A DNA stretch of 64,000 nucleotides from Criibacterium bergeronii (GTDB lineage: Bacteria; Bacillota; Clostridia; Peptostreptococcales; Filifactoraceae), in NCBI RefSeq assembly GCF_001693775.2, contig NZ_MBEW02000002.1, positions 62,001 to 126,000 of the forward strand. The letters are read 5' to 3'. Of the stretch, positions 19,585-29,183 are shown piece after piece; positions within the stretch are counted from its first letter, which is position 1; each line of letters starts with the position of its first letter. The position numbers and the translations under genes are program-made. The notes under the pieces were generated by a model. The model saw nothing but the letters and a program-made list of their open reading frames with translations, did not search any database and was not told the origin of the DNA.

Positions 19585-20446
19585 GCTTAGTTCAAGAAAT
19601 AATGTAAAAAGAATAATTGAAAAATATAAATTTAGATTTTCAAAATCCCTTGGACAAAACTTTTTGGTTGATAGTGCGGCACTTGATACTATTATAGATG
19701 CGGCTGATGTAAACAAGGATGACGTGGTGCTTGAAATAGGTACAGGAATAGGCACACTTACTGAAAGACTTTGCCAAAATGCAAAAAAAGTCATAGCAGT
19801 TGAAATAGACAGCTCACTTGTCCCAATTTTAGAGGAAACTCTTGAAGGCTATGACAACTACGAAATAATCAATCAGGACATTTTAAAAACTGATATAAGT
19901 AAATTACTAGAGCAAAGAAATATTATGCAAAGTATAAAGGTTGTGGCTAATCTACCTTATTACATTACAACAGCTATAATTTTAAAGCTTTTGGAAGAAA
20001 ATATTAATCTTGATTTAATGGTACTTATGCTACAAAAAGAAGTGGCAGACAGATTAAATGCCAAAAAATCTACAAAAGACTACGGTTCGTTATCTATTGC
20101 GGTACAATTTTACTGCGATACAGATATAGTCGATACGATTTATAAGGAGTCATTTATACCGGCACCCAAGGTAGACTCCAGTGTAATCAGACTTACAAAA
20201 AGAAAAGAAAAAAAATATATAGTAAAAGACGAACAGTTATACTTTAAGCTTGTAAGGGCAAGTTTTGCTAAAAGAAGAAAGACTATTATAAATTCTATTT
20301 TGGGGTATGAAGATTTTACCGATAAAGAAAAAATTTTAAAAGCACTTGAATTATCTGAACTAGACCCTAAAATTAGAGGAGAGGCACTTTCATTAGACGA
20401 ATTTGCTAGACTTGCAGATAATTATTATGATTTAAATCAGAAGTAA
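19577..20446 (+). CDS. rsmA: 16S rRNA dimethyladenosine transferase RsmA/KsgA
   Basis: SAM-dependent methyltransferase that dimethylates two adjacent adenosines in helix 45 of 16S rRNA. The SAM-binding motif VLEIGTGIGTLTE, the acidic VEID after strand 2, and the catalytic NLPYYI motif are intact; the C-terminal small domain (VRASFAKRRKTIINSIL) is typical. I place the start at the ATG at 19577 because GAGG lies six bases upstream; an earlier ATG in frame has no such site. It overlaps the rnmV stop by eight bases. Confidence 0.96.
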   Translation: MAELSSRNNVKRIIEKYKFRFSKSLGQNFLVDSAALDTIIDAADVNKDDVVLEIGTGIGTLTERLCQNAKKVIAVEIDSSLVPILEETLEGYDNYEIINQDILKTDISKLLEQRNIMQSIKVVANLPYYITTAIILKLLEENINLDLMVLMLQKEVADRLNAKKSTKDYGSLSIAVQFYCDTDIVDTIYKESFIPAPKVDSSVIRLTKRKEKKYIVKDEQLYFKLVRASFAKRRKTIINSILGYEDFTDKEKILKALELSELDPKIRGEALSLDEFARLADNYYDLNQK

Positions 20447-20471
20447 AACAGCAAAAATATAGAGGTGAATA

Positions 20472-21227
20472 ATGAAATTTGTTTCATGGAATGTAAATGG
20501 TCTAAGAGCCGTTATGAAAAAGGATTTTGAAGGAATATTTAAAAGTTTTGACGCAGATGCCTTTTGCCTGCAAGAAATAAAATTGCAAGAGGGGCAGGTA
20601 GATATCAAATTTGATGGATATTATGACTACTGGAACTATGCTCAAAAAAAAGGCTACTCAGGTGTAGCCATCTTCACAAAAAATAAGCCAATAAACGTAA
20701 GCTATGGTATGGGTATGGAAAAGCATGATACAGAGGGCAGGCTAATTACTTTAGAATATGAAAATTATTATCTAATTACCTGCTACACTCCAAACTCCAA
20801 GCCGGAGCTTGCAAGGATTGACTATAGACAGGAATGGGAGGACGATTTTAGAGAATATCTAAATAATTTAGACAAGATAAAACCCGTTATAATTTGCGGA
20901 GATTTAAACGTGGCACATCAGGAAATAGATTTAAAAAATCCTCAATCAAATCGCAAAAATCCGGGATTTTCAGACCAAGAAAGAGAAAAATTTACAGCAT
21001 TACTTGCTTCAGGCTTTACGGATACATTCAGATATCTTTATCCTGATAAGACAGATGCCTATAGCTGGTGGTCATACAGATTTAATGCTAGAAAAAATAA
21101 CGCAGGCTGGCGTATAGATTATTTTTGTATATCTGACAGATTGAAAGATAATCTCAAAGAGGCAACAATACATGACGATATTTTTGGCTCAGACCACTGT
21201 CCAGTATCAATAGATATAGAGTTATAA
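20472..21227 (+). CDS. Exodeoxyribonuclease III / AP endonuclease
   Basis: Exonuclease III family enzyme that cuts DNA at abasic sites and has 3' exonuclease activity. All family landmarks are visible in 251 residues: WNVNGLRA near the start, the metal-binding Glu in LQEIKLQ (about residue 35), GDLNVAH (about 143), the WWSYRFNARKNNAGWRIDYF segment, and SDHCPV at the end. GAGGTG precedes the ATG. It follows rsmA by about 25 bases, so it may share that transcript; a strong terminator lies 170 bases downstream. Confidence 0.96.
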   Translation: MKFVSWNVNGLRAVMKKDFEGIFKSFDADAFCLQEIKLQEGQVDIKFDGYYDYWNYAQKKGYSGVAIFTKNKPINVSYGMGMEKHDTEGRLITLEYENYYLITCYTPNSKPELARIDYRQEWEDDFREYLNNLDKIKPVIICGDLNVAHQEIDLKNPQSNRKNPGFSDQEREKFTALLASGFTDTFRYLYPDKTDAYSWWSYRFNARKNNAGWRIDYFCISDRLKDNLKEATIHDDIFGSDHCPVSIDIEL

Positions 21228-21399
21228 GAAATATTTTTTAAATATAGTAGGGGCGAACTATGTTCGCTAGTAAATCGGGATTTTTATAAAAAATTTGATA
21301 TAGGGTCTTATTATAAACATCAATGATATTTTGGTAAATCGGATTTGGCAAATAAAAATATTGAAAGCTTGATTGAAGATAGTAGTATTAGCAAAAATT

Positions 21400-21439
21400 A
21401 AAAGTCGAACTTATTTTGTAGATAAGTTCGACTTTTTTT
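21400..21439. terminator. Bidirectional terminator between convergent genes
   Basis: A 15-base arm at 21400-21414 pairs perfectly with 21422-21436, A-rich before and T-rich after. It separates the exonuclease III gene (plus) and the CapA-like gene (minus), whose stop it touches. The preceding 21228-21399 holds no gene; it contains a GTAGGGGCGAAC tract at 21249 that resembles one near 6006. Confidence 0.92.
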
Positions 21440-22568
21440 ACAAGACGGGGTCTGTATCATGCAGGATGTTTCGTATTTTAGTTTTAATTTTTTCACTACC
21501 AATTACAGCAGGCTGAAAATTATTTCCGCCATATATTCCAGTCCAAAGGACAGGCACATTTTCATATTTTGCAGTGACTTTGCCGGCAGAGTCTTTTGTA
21601 AGAGAAATTTTTACCATAATTGTTTCAGGAAATGAGCTTGAATTATAATTTGGGAAAAAGAAATTTCCAAGAGAATAATATATTTTTTTATCCTTATAAT
21701 ATTCGGTCTTTTGCAGTGCATGAGGGTGCATTCCTAGCACTAAATCCACTCCGTTATCAATCATCCTATGGGCATTTACGACTTGTGCCTGATATACATC
21801 GTAAGTTTCTTGACCTCCGCCGTGCATATAGGCAAATATGAAGTCTGCACCTTGAGATTTAAGTTTAGCAACTCTTTGCTGTATTACATCATCAGTGGCA
21901 TAACTGCTAACGAACGCATAAAACCCAAGCATACCTATTTTAAAGCCATCTTTTTCAAAAATTTGAGTTTTGTCTACAGTAACTGCTCCAAGCTCTGGGT
22001 CGTTTGTAGGCATTAAATTTGTACCGAAAATTTTGAAATTATTTTGAGTTAAAAATTGATTAGACTCGTCAAAGCCCGCTTGTTTATAGTCCTGCATATG
22101 ATTATTTACAACATTTAGATACATTATGTTGCTGGTCGAAAGTATTTTTGCATACTCTTTACTTCTAACCTTGTATGAGTAAATTTTGCCCGGAAGATAG
22201 CTTTTAGAGTCTGTAAACACACTTTCAAGATTGGCAACATTAAAATCAGTGCTTTTTAAATATGGTTGTAAATTTTTTAGAAAAAATTCAGGACCATTTT
22301 TTTCATATACTGAGTCAAAACGTATTCTTTGACCAAAAAATGAGCCTAGAGAAATATCGCCCATTGCATAAAAATTAATAGTTACCGGCGGCACAACAGA
22401 TGGAGTTTTTTCCTCAACACTGTTTGTATTAGAAGTATTTACCTTAGCCTCAGTAATATTTTTTTGCTCTTTTGTTATTTGAGGTGTCACTTTAACCCCA
22501 AATACAAAGTAGCTTGCGAAGATAAATGTAAAAACAGCAACGCATAAAATAATTATTGTATTTTTCAT
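21438..22568 (-). CDS. CapA family protein (poly-gamma-glutamate synthesis-type metallophosphatase fold)
   Basis: Membrane-anchored or secreted CapA/PgsA-like protein. The N-terminus from the ATG at 22568 has a single hydrophobic segment (about residues 5-25). A low-complexity linker follows, then a PGA_cap domain with a calcineurin-like metallophosphoesterase arrangement: MGDISLG near residue 70, NLESVFTD near 115, VVNNHMQDYKQAGF near 155, YMHGGGQE near 250, and GMHPHALQ near 280. AAAGGA sits upstream of that ATG, so the longer in-frame start at 22583 is not needed. In Bacillus, CapA acts with CapB and CapC in polyglutamate capsule export; neither is nearby, so a role in capsule is not supported here. 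Confidence 0.87.
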   Translation of the reverse strand: MKNTIIILCVAVFTFIFASYFVFGVKVTPQITKEQKNITEAKVNTSNTNSVEEKTPSVVPPVTINFYAMGDISLGSFFGQRIRFDSVYEKNGPEFFLKNLQPYLKSTDFNVANLESVFTDSKSYLPGKIYSYKVRSKEYAKILSTSNIMYLNVVNNHMQDYKQAGFDESNQFLTQNNFKIFGTNLMPTNDPELGAVTVDKTQIFEKDGFKIGMLGFYAFVSSYATDDVIQQRVAKLKSQGADFIFAYMHGGGQETYDVYQAQVVNAHRMIDNGVDLVLGMHPHALQKTEYYKDKKIYYSLGNFFFPNYNSSSFPETIMVKISLTKDSAGKVTAKYENVPVLWTGIYGGNNFQPAVIGSEKIKTKIRNILHDTDPVL

Positions 22569-22700
22569 TTTTAATCCTTTCATTCATTTACTTAAATTTT
22601 ACAATTTTTTGTAAATAATTACAAGGGTGGTTAATGTATTATTTTTGATTTTATGGTATAATAAGCAAATAATTTATTATACAAGGAATGTAAAATTAAA

Positions 22701-23399
22701 ATGTATTCATTTAAAGATTCTATAGTAGAATTACAAAACAAAATAGGGTATGAATTTAAGAACCAAAAACTAATAGCAACAGCTCTAACACATAGCTCGT
22801 ATGCCAACGAAAATAAGAGAGTGCACGACAATGAGAGATTGGAATTTTTGGGAGACTCAGTGCTGAGCCTTGTAGTGTCGGATTATATATTTAAATATAA
22901 AACAAAAAGGGAAGGTCAGCTTAGCAAAATACGTTCCAAGGTAGTGTGTGAGGAGTCTCTTGCAGTAGTTGCCAATAAGCTCCAGCTTGGCAAATATATC
23001 AGGCTTGGAAAGGGTGAAAAAGCAGCAGGGGGCACAAGGAGAGATTCAATACTAGCGGATTGTGTTGAGGCGATAATAGCTGCAATTTATCTTGATTCCG
23101 ATTTAGATAATGTGAGCAAATATATTATTTCATGGCTTGAAGAAGAAATTGTTTCTACCAGTAAGGTAAAAGATATTAACGACTATAAGAGCAAGCTACA
23201 AGAGGAAGTCCAAAAAGTTGCCGGCTCTGTATTAAAATATAGTGTAATTTCTGAAGAGGGGTTACCTCACGAAAAATTATTTAAAATGGGAGTTTATCTA
23301 AATGATGAGCTAATTGGTACTGGTGTGGGCAAAAATAAAAAGCTTGCTCAGCAAAACTCTGCAAAAGACGCTCTTGAAAATCTTGATAAAAAGAATTAA
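22701..23399 (+). CDS. rnc: Ribonuclease III
   Basis: Double-strand-specific endoribonuclease that processes rRNA precursors and some mRNAs. The 232-residue protein has the catalytic signature ERLEFLGDSVL near residues 42-52, the second acidic cluster DCVEAIIAAIYLD near 115, and a C-terminal double-stranded RNA-binding domain (KSKLQEEVQK...GVGKNKKLAQQNSAKDALENL). It begins a plus-strand run with the radical SAM gene. In many Clostridia this pair is followed by smc; here a different gene follows. Confidence 0.96.
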   Translation: MYSFKDSIVELQNKIGYEFKNQKLIATALTHSSYANENKRVHDNERLEFLGDSVLSLVVSDYIFKYKTKREGQLSKIRSKVVCEESLAVVANKLQLGKYIRLGKGEKAAGGTRRDSILADCVEAIIAAIYLDSDLDNVSKYIISWLEEEIVSTSKVKDINDYKSKLQEEVQKVAGSVLKYSVISEEGLPHEKLFKMGVYLNDELIGTGVGKNKKLAQQNSAKDALENLDKKN

Positions 23400-23409
23400 A
23401 GTAAAAGCT

Positions 23410-24465
23410 ATGACAAAAATTTTATATATAAAATATTTAGAAAATGGTTCAAAAAAATTAAAAAAAACGGCCTCTGTTTTTATACCGCATTATGGTTGCA
23501 GATATGATTGTGTATTTTGTAATCAGGTAAAAATATCAGGAATGGACAAAAAGTTTGACTACGAAAGGGCAAGACAAGATATTTTAAGAGACATTGGTTC
23601 AATGGATGAGGGGGTTACTCCTGAGATAGCATTTTTTGGAGGTAGCTTTACAGCTATTGATGAAGAGGTGCAAGAAAATTGCCTTTCAATGGCAAATGAA
23701 ATCAGAGATTTATTTGGAGGGAATTTACTTATCAAGATGTCAACTAGACCTGACGCAATTGATAAAAATGTTATAGATAGGCTCAAAAGATACAAGGTTG
23801 ACACTGTAGAACTTGGCGTGCAGAGCATGGATGACGAAGTGCTTTTAGCAGCAAATAGGGGTCATAACAGTCAGGACGTGTATGCTGCATCATATATGAT
23901 AAAAGAGGCAGGCATAGAGCTGGGGCATCAGATAATGGTAGGGCTACCAAAGGATACTGAGCAAAAACTTCACGATACTGTTGAAAAGGTATTGGAAATT
24001 CGTCCCAATATTGCTAGAATTTATCCGGTGCTGGTTATTAAGGATACTCAGCTGGAAAATATGTGCAAGTCAAATAAGTATAAGGCACTTAGTGTAGCTG
24101 AGGCTGTTAGATTATCAGCTTATGTATATAAAAAGTTTACAGACTCAGGTATAAATATTATTAGGACAGGTCTACAAGCTACTGATAATATAAATATCGA
24201 CAAGGATGTAGTTGCAGGACCTTTTCACAGTGCATTTGGTGAGCTGGTAATAAATTATTTGCTGAGACAAGAAATTGAAAGGGTGCTTATAGGTGAAGAT
24301 TTTATCAAAAAGAAACTGGTAATCAGGTCTCCTAAAAGCTACATTTCCAAGATTATTGGAAACAAAAAATCAAATGTGAAGTATTTTAAAGAAAAATATG
24401 ATGCTAAATTAATAGTGTTAGAAGATAATAATAATGATTATATAAATGTTGAATGTATTTCATAG
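23410..24465 (+). CDS. Radical SAM protein, Elp3-like
   Basis: Radical SAM enzyme of the COG1243/Elp3-like group often found directly after rnc in Clostridia. From the ATG at 23410 the iron-sulfur ligands are Cys30, Cys34 and Cys37 (CRYDCVFC). The FFGGSFTAI and VELGVQSMDDEVL segments that line the SAM barrel follow, then GHQIMVGLP. An upstream in-frame ATG at 23314 lies inside rnc and is unlikely. Unlike eukaryotic and archaeal Elp3 there is no C-terminal acetyltransferase domain. Substrate unknown; tRNA wobble uridine modification is a family-based guess. Confidence 0.86.
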   Translation: MTKILYIKYLENGSKKLKKTASVFIPHYGCRYDCVFCNQVKISGMDKKFDYERARQDILRDIGSMDEGVTPEIAFFGGSFTAIDEEVQENCLSMANEIRDLFGGNLLIKMSTRPDAIDKNVIDRLKRYKVDTVELGVQSMDDEVLLAANRGHNSQDVYAASYMIKEAGIELGHQIMVGLPKDTEQKLHDTVEKVLEIRPNIARIYPVLVIKDTQLENMCKSNKYKALSVAEAVRLSAYVYKKFTDSGINIIRTGLQATDNINIDKDVVAGPFHSAFGELVINYLLRQEIERVLIGEDFIKKKLVIRSPKSYISKIIGNKKSNVKYFKEKYDAKLIVLEDNNNDYINVECIS

Positions 24466-24498
24466 TTAGTGTGACGTACTATTAAAACAGGAGAAATC

Positions 24499-25611
24499 AT
24501 GCTTATAATTTATTCAAAAAATATAGTTTTAAAAGAAAAGATAGTAGCAGGCTATATTAAAATAATTGGAAATACTATTGATTCCATTACCGACTATGTA
24601 ACAGAGGATGAAGAGGCTTTTGTTGTGGATGTTGGAGAGTCCTTTGTGATGCCGGGATTTATCAATCTAGGGAGCAGTGTTTTTAATGATGCAACAAAGC
24701 AATGCAACACAAGGGAAGAATTGTTAAGAGCCATTAGACCGGTTATATACAGCTACACCATAAATGGCGTCACAAGGCTATATCACACAATTAAATATCA
24801 TTATTATGAACAAGAATATGAAAAGCTAGCCGAAGTTTTGCGTTTTATAAAAACTCAGGCTCACATTACCCCTATCGATAATTTTGTTCATTTGAAGTTT
24901 CAAATAAAAACTGAGCAAACTACTGATGCTATAAAGAAATTGATAGATGATAAATTGGTAGATTTCTTGTCATATGATGCTTTAAAGGATTATAAAAATG
25001 TGAATATGTATAGAGATTATTATACAATTAACAACCTTGAGCAAAAGCTTAATTTATCATCGGAAATGTCAGATAAATTGTTTGAAAAGCTTAGACAGCT
25101 AAGAGAAGATGTAAATATAGATGAGTTGTCATATTTAGTAAAGTACGCTCACTATAAGGGATTAAAGATAGGTACATCAAGACTTAGGTCAGGGGAGCAA
25201 TTGTTAAAGCAGTACAAGGACGCCCCAGATATTTTAAATATTAAAAATACTTATGATTATTCACTAAAACACGATGACTGGTTTAAACTAGTATCATCGT
25301 CTGCAATAATAGAAAACTTTGATGAAAGCTATACAAAAGAGCTTTTATTAAAAGACAAAGTGATTGTGGCGTCTTTTTCCAATCCATGCGACCATTTGCT
25401 ATATCTTGAGATGGCGGAAAAATATATGGGACTGCCAAAAGCAGTGTCCACAATTAGTAAAAATCCTGCCCAAATGCTAAACTTAAGACATTATGGAGAG
25501 ATTAAAACAGGAAACATAGCGGATTTATGTATATACAAAAAAATTGATGATAAATATACCCTTACAAATATGATAAAAGATGGAAAAATAAGAATTTCAT
25601 TAGATATATAG
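24499..25611 (+). CDS. PhnM-like amidohydrolase homologue lacking metal ligands
   Basis: Amidohydrolase-superfamily protein of 370 residues that aligns along its length with PhnM (ribose 1-methylphosphonate 5-triphosphate hydrolase). Shared landmarks are VMPGFI near residue 51, MYRDYYT near 173, the late ISKNPAQMLNL and GEIKTGNIADLCIY segments. The catalytic positions are changed: the PhnM HTD after PGLIEL is GSS here, SHDD is TSRL, and the SSDY motif is ASFS. It is therefore probably not a metal hydrolase. No other phn genes are present. It starts behind CAGGAG, and the decayed gene at 25645 follows. Function unknown. Confidence 0.72.
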   Translation: MLIIYSKNIVLKEKIVAGYIKIIGNTIDSITDYVTEDEEAFVVDVGESFVMPGFINLGSSVFNDATKQCNTREELLRAIRPVIYSYTINGVTRLYHTIKYHYYEQEYEKLAEVLRFIKTQAHITPIDNFVHLKFQIKTEQTTDAIKKLIDDKLVDFLSYDALKDYKNVNMYRDYYTINNLEQKLNLSSEMSDKLFEKLRQLREDVNIDELSYLVKYAHYKGLKIGTSRLRSGEQLLKQYKDAPDILNIKNTYDYSLKHDDWFKLVSSSAIIENFDESYTKELLLKDKVIVASFSNPCDHLLYLEMAEKYMGLPKAVSTISKNPAQMLNLRHYGEIKTGNIADLCIYKKIDDKYTLTNMIKDGKIRISLDI

Positions 25612-25644
25612 CAAAAAAAAGTTTTTAAAAAATAGGAATATAAA

Positions 25645-26425
25645 ATGTATAATAAAATTAATTTATTATATTTTAGTCCAACTGGTAATTCAAAAAAAGT
25701 TGTTGAAACGATAGGTAAAGAATTAGGAGAAATTAAAATAGTATACGATTTGACATTAAAACCCAATAGACAAAATCAAATACAGTTTGGCAGTGATGAT
25801 TTAGTAGTTTGTGGCGTACCGGTGTATGGAGGGAGACTGTCATAGCTGTTACTTGACGCATTTAGTAAAATTTATGGCGATAACACACTTGCAGCACTAG
25901 TAGTTTTATGGTAGCAGAGCTTATGAGGACGCATTATTAGAGCTAAAAGATATATTTTCAAATAATGGGTTCTTGCCAATAGCTGCAGGAGCATTTTTGG
26001 GATAACATTCTTATACTGAAAAAGTTGCCACAAATAGACCGGATACTCAGGACATAGCTATTGCCAAAGATTTTGCTTAGAAAATAAAAGCCAAGATTGA
26101 AAAGATAGATAATCTTAGTGAATTTTCAAAATTGGAAGTTCTAGGCAATTTTCCATATAAAATATGGAACACAAGACCATCTACACCGCTTACAGACGAA
26201 AAATGTGTAGATTGTAAAATATGTGCAAAAACCTGCCCGACTGAGGCAATTGACCTTGAGGATGTTACAAAAATAGATGCTGAAAAATGTATAAAATGCT
26301 CAAGTTGTGTTCAAAAATGCCCAGTGAAAGCCAAACATATTGTGACAGAAGATATAGAAAATATTAGAAAAATGTTAATTGCAAATTTTGCAGACATAAG
26401 AAAAGAACCAGAATTATTTATTTAA
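25645..26425 (+). pseudogene. Decayed flavodoxin/ferredoxin (EFR1-type) gene
   Basis: The pieces together form one EFR1-type protein: a flavodoxin domain starting MYNKINLLYFSPTGNSKKVV, with GVPVYGGR, then RAYEDALLELKDIF, and a C-terminal ferredoxin with two 4Fe-4S motifs (CVDCKICAKTCP and CIKCSSCVQKCP). The frame is broken by a TAG after GGRLS (25843-25845), a frameshift near 25910 (expected YGSRAYED), a TAA in FLG*HSYTEK (near 26002) and a TAG near 26078. With three stops and one frameshift it cannot make a full protein. The ferredoxin part alone (from about 26132) is still open, but no start site is evident. Confidence 0.88.
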
Positions 26426-26470
26426 GTTTATAAAATTTTTGTAAAAATTAATCAATGTTTAGGAGAACAA

Positions 26471-28003
26471 ATGGAAAATCAAAGCGTATTAGTAATAGAC
26501 TTTGGTGGTCAATACAATCAGCTAATAGTAAGAAGAGTAAGAGATGCAGGAGTGTATGCACAGCTACTTCCTTATACAGCGACATATGAAAAAATAAAAG
26601 AAAAAAATCCATCTGCAATAATTTTTACAGGTGGACCTCATAGCGTTACCGCAGAAGGTGCACCGGATATAGACCAAAGAGTGTTTGACATGGGAGTACC
26701 AATACTTGGAATTTGCTATGGAATGCAGCTGATTGCTAAAAAATTAGGTGGCAAAGTAGTAGAAGGAGAAAAAAGAGAGTACGGAAAAATTGATGTGGAG
26801 CTGGATAAAAATACTGAGCTATTTTCAAATATAGGTTACGAAAAACAAAGCTACATGAGCCATACATATATGGTAGGGCAAATGCCTGATGGATTTGAAA
26901 ATGTCGCAAAAAGTGCACAATGCCCAAACGCAGCGATGCAAAATATTAACAAAAATATCTATGCCGTACAGTTTCACCCGGAAGTAAACCATACACTTTT
27001 TGGACAGAAAATGCTTGAAAATTTCCTATTTAAAATAGCAAAACTAGAAAAAAATTGGAACATGGATGATTTTGCAGCACAAAAAATAGCAGAAATAAAA
27101 GAAAAAGCAGGCGACAAAAAAGTAATTTGTGCATTATCAGGCGGAGTAGACTCATCAGTGGCTGCTGTATTAGTGAATAAAGCCATTGGTAAAAATCTTA
27201 CCTGCATATTTGTTGACCATGGATTACTTAGAAAAAATGAAGCAGACGAAGTAATGAAATATTACGGTGAAGCATTTGATATGAATATCATAAAAGTAGA
27301 TGCCTCACAAAGATTTTTGTCGAAATTAGCAGGAGTAACAGACCCCGAAAGAAAAAGAAAAATAATAGGCGAAGAATTTATCCGAGTATTTGAAGAAGAA
27401 GCAAAAAAAATAGGAGACATAGACTATCTAGTCCAAGGTACAATTTATCCGGATGTAGTAGAGTCAGGTACAGCAACCAGTGCGGTGATAAAATCACATC
27501 ATAACGTAGGAGGCTTGCCAAAAGATATCACATTCGGATTAATAGAGCCACTTAGAGAATTGTTCAAGGATGAAGTAAGAGCAGTAGGCGAAAGCCTAGG
27601 TATACCACATTTCATGGTATGGAGACAGCCATTCCCAGGACCGGGGCTTGCCATAAGAATAATAGGCGAAATCACACCCGAAAAGCTGGAAAAAGTAAGA
27701 GATGCAGATGCGATATTTAGAGAAGAAATAGCTAACGCAGGACTAACAAAACAAATTTGGCAGTATTTTGCAGCCCTACCAGGAATAAAATCCGTAGGCG
27801 TAATGGGCGACGAAAGAACCTACTTTGATGCCATAGCACTAAGAGCCGTAACATCAAAAGACGCCATGACAACCGACTGGGCAAAAATACCATACGAAGT
27901 CCTAGACATCGTTTCAAGAAGAATAGTAAATGAAGTAAAAGGAGTAAATAGAGTAATCTACGACATAACAAGTAAACCCCCAGCTACGATAGAATGGGAA
28001 TAA
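26471..28003 (+). CDS. guaA: GMP synthase (glutamine-hydrolysing)
   Basis: Converts XMP to GMP using glutamine and ATP. The N-terminal class I glutamine amidotransferase has its catalytic Cys82 in GICYGMQ and the FHPEV His/Glu pair near residues 168-172. The ATP pyrophosphatase domain has its P-loop SGGVDSS near 222, and the C-terminal dimerisation domain ends [11 protein letters not shown]. All 510 residues are intact. AGGAG precedes the ATG. The last codons form the attachment site of the element that follows; integration leaves the coding end unchanged, and the gene's likely original terminator now lies 15 kb away at 43210. Confidence 0.98.
   Translation: MENQSVLVIDFGGQYNQLIVRRVRDAGVYAQLLPYTATYEKIKEKNPSAIIFTGGPHSVTAEGAPDIDQRVFDMGVPILGICYGMQLIAKKLGGKVVEGEKREYGKIDVELDKNTELFSNIGYEKQSYMSHTYMVGQMPDGFENVAKSAQCPNAAMQNINKNIYAVQFHPEVNHTLFGQKMLENFLFKIAKLEKNWNMDDFAAQKIAEIKEKAGDKKVICALSGGVDSSVAAVLVNKAIGKNLTCIFVDHGLLRKNEADEVMKYYGEAFDMNIIKVDASQRFLSKLAGVTDPERKRKIIGEEFIRVFEEEAKKIGDIDYLVQGTIYPDVVESGTATSAVIKSHHNVGGLPKDITFGLIEPLRELFKDEVRAVGESLGIPHFMVWRQPFPGPGLAIRIIGEITPEKLEKVRDADAIFREEIANAGLTKQIWQYFAALPGIKSVGVMGDERTYFDAIALRAVTSKDAMTTDWAKIPYEVLDIVSRRIVNEVKGVNRVIYDITSKPPATIEWE
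27991..28002. repeat. attL core of the integrated element (in the guaA 3' end)
   Basis: The 12-base sequence AGAATGGGAATA at the very end of guaA recurs exactly at 43153-43164. A tyrosine integrase lies between the copies, close to this end. The guaA 3' end is a known integration hotspot of genomic islands. Confidence 0.83.
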
Positions 28004-28139
28004 TCGCAAAATTTTCTAAAATGGCTTGATTACAAGCTATAGAGAGAATGAAAAATGGATACTGGTACTCATATGGTACTGGAAGCAAAAAAGAATAAAT
28101 TGAATAATTCTTCCAAGTGGTTTACATTTGGACAAAATA

Positions 28140-28169
28140 AGACCGTAGTTTAAAAACTGCGGTCTTTTT
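28140..28169. terminator. Terminator just inside the left end of the element
   Basis: AGACCGTAGTTT (28140-28151) pairs with AAACTGCGGTCT (28154-28165), followed by a T run. It closely resembles the terminator at 43210-43240 outside the right end. The 28004-28139 stretch shows no recognisable gene. Confidence 0.85.
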
Positions 28170-28244
28170 GCGTTCATTTTATTATTCTTTTTCTCTAGAG
28201 AAGGGTCAAATTAACGTAATTTAATTTAATTAAAATTTTTAAAG

Positions 28245-29111
28245 CTAAATGTATATCGCAATAGGTATTACCATAATAACTGGTGCACTTATTACAGTTT
28301 TAATTCCGCCCTCACCAACGAATTGATCTAAAGATGGATCAGAAAAAAATTCTTGAAATTCTTTCATTTTATCTAATTGGAGCTTAGAAAAAACTGTATT
28401 TCTAAGTAGGCTTATCTCCCCATCATCCATACAAACTTTAATAACCTTTCCTAATATTTTATAGTTTCCATCGGTAACTTCACTCATATTATTATTTAAA
28501 AAGTAATTTTCATCTGTTGGAAGGATTATATTAATTTTATCTGCTTCACAAATTATATCTTTTTTTCCATCTGCTTGAAGCCCTTTAATTAAACCATCTA
28601 TTTGGGAGTTTAGCCTTTTATCTGTCAACATATTTTCTTTTCTGTTTTTATTATTTTTAGGATTGTTATCAGTAAATAAGTTTGCTAAAGTTATAATTTC
28701 TTTGAATCCAGATAACATATCAATAACTGGATTGTTTTTCAGAGTTCCTTGAACTTCAACAAAATCTCCAATATTTAAGTTATTAATGTCACGATTAATA
28801 AACTTTGCATTCTCCAATTGTTCTTTTAGTTGCTGGAACAAAGAAACTGGAGTATGGGTTCTTTCTTCAATAATAGTTTCACCATCATTTGACGTACCTT
28901 TATGATTTCCACGAACTCCTATATTCAAAAACGCAAATAGATTGTTAGTGCCTATATTTGATTCTATATCATTTACTTGATTTTTATTTTTTGAAGTTTG
29001 AACATTTTTAACATCTGCAAAGCCATCCTCAATTGTAGCTAACATATCAAAAACTATTTTAGTATTAAGATAGATTGGTATTGTAAGCTTATTCTTTTCT
29101 ATTTTATTCAC
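28245..29111 (-). CDS. Conserved element protein, DUF6414-like, function unknown
   Basis: A 288-residue soluble protein starting at GTG. The N-terminal phrase IPIYLNTKIVFDMLATIEDGFADVKNVQTS resembles the group annotated as DUF6414, known from mobile elements of Firmicutes; I make that link from memory and moderately. The middle is Asn- and Lys-rich, and the C-terminus is hydrophobic (VISAPVIMVIPIAIYI), which may be a membrane-interacting tail or an inner strand. It lies downstream of the repressor gene in the same direction and may be cotranscribed. Similar repressor-adjacent positions often hold immunity or accessory genes of the element. No catalytic motif is visible. Confidence 0.6.
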   Translation of the reverse strand: MNKIEKNKLTIPIYLNTKIVFDMLATIEDGFADVKNVQTSKNKNQVNDIESNIGTNNLFAFLNIGVRGNHKGTSNDGETIIEERTHTPVSLFQQLKEQLENAKFINRDINNLNIGDFVEVQGTLKNNPVIDMLSGFKEIITLANLFTDNNPKNNKNRKENMLTDKRLNSQIDGLIKGLQADGKKDIICEADKINIILPTDENYFLNNNMSEVTDGNYKILGKVIKVCMDDGEISLLRNTVFSKLQLDKMKEFQEFFSDPSLDQFVGEGGIKTVISAPVIMVIPIAIYI

Positions 29112-29183
29112 TACTTTAAATCACCTTTCCTATAAATTGTATGGTTTTCATGTTATTTATCTTATATTCTAGATTTATTATTT

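Noticed and set aside
21438-22568. Capsule polyglutamate synthesis locus
   Set aside because: Only a CapA-like protein is present; ligase CapB and CapC are absent from both sides.
23314-23409. Earlier ATG start for the radical SAM gene
   Set aside because: It lies within rnc, gives an unrelated basic N-terminus and has no suitable ribosome binding site.
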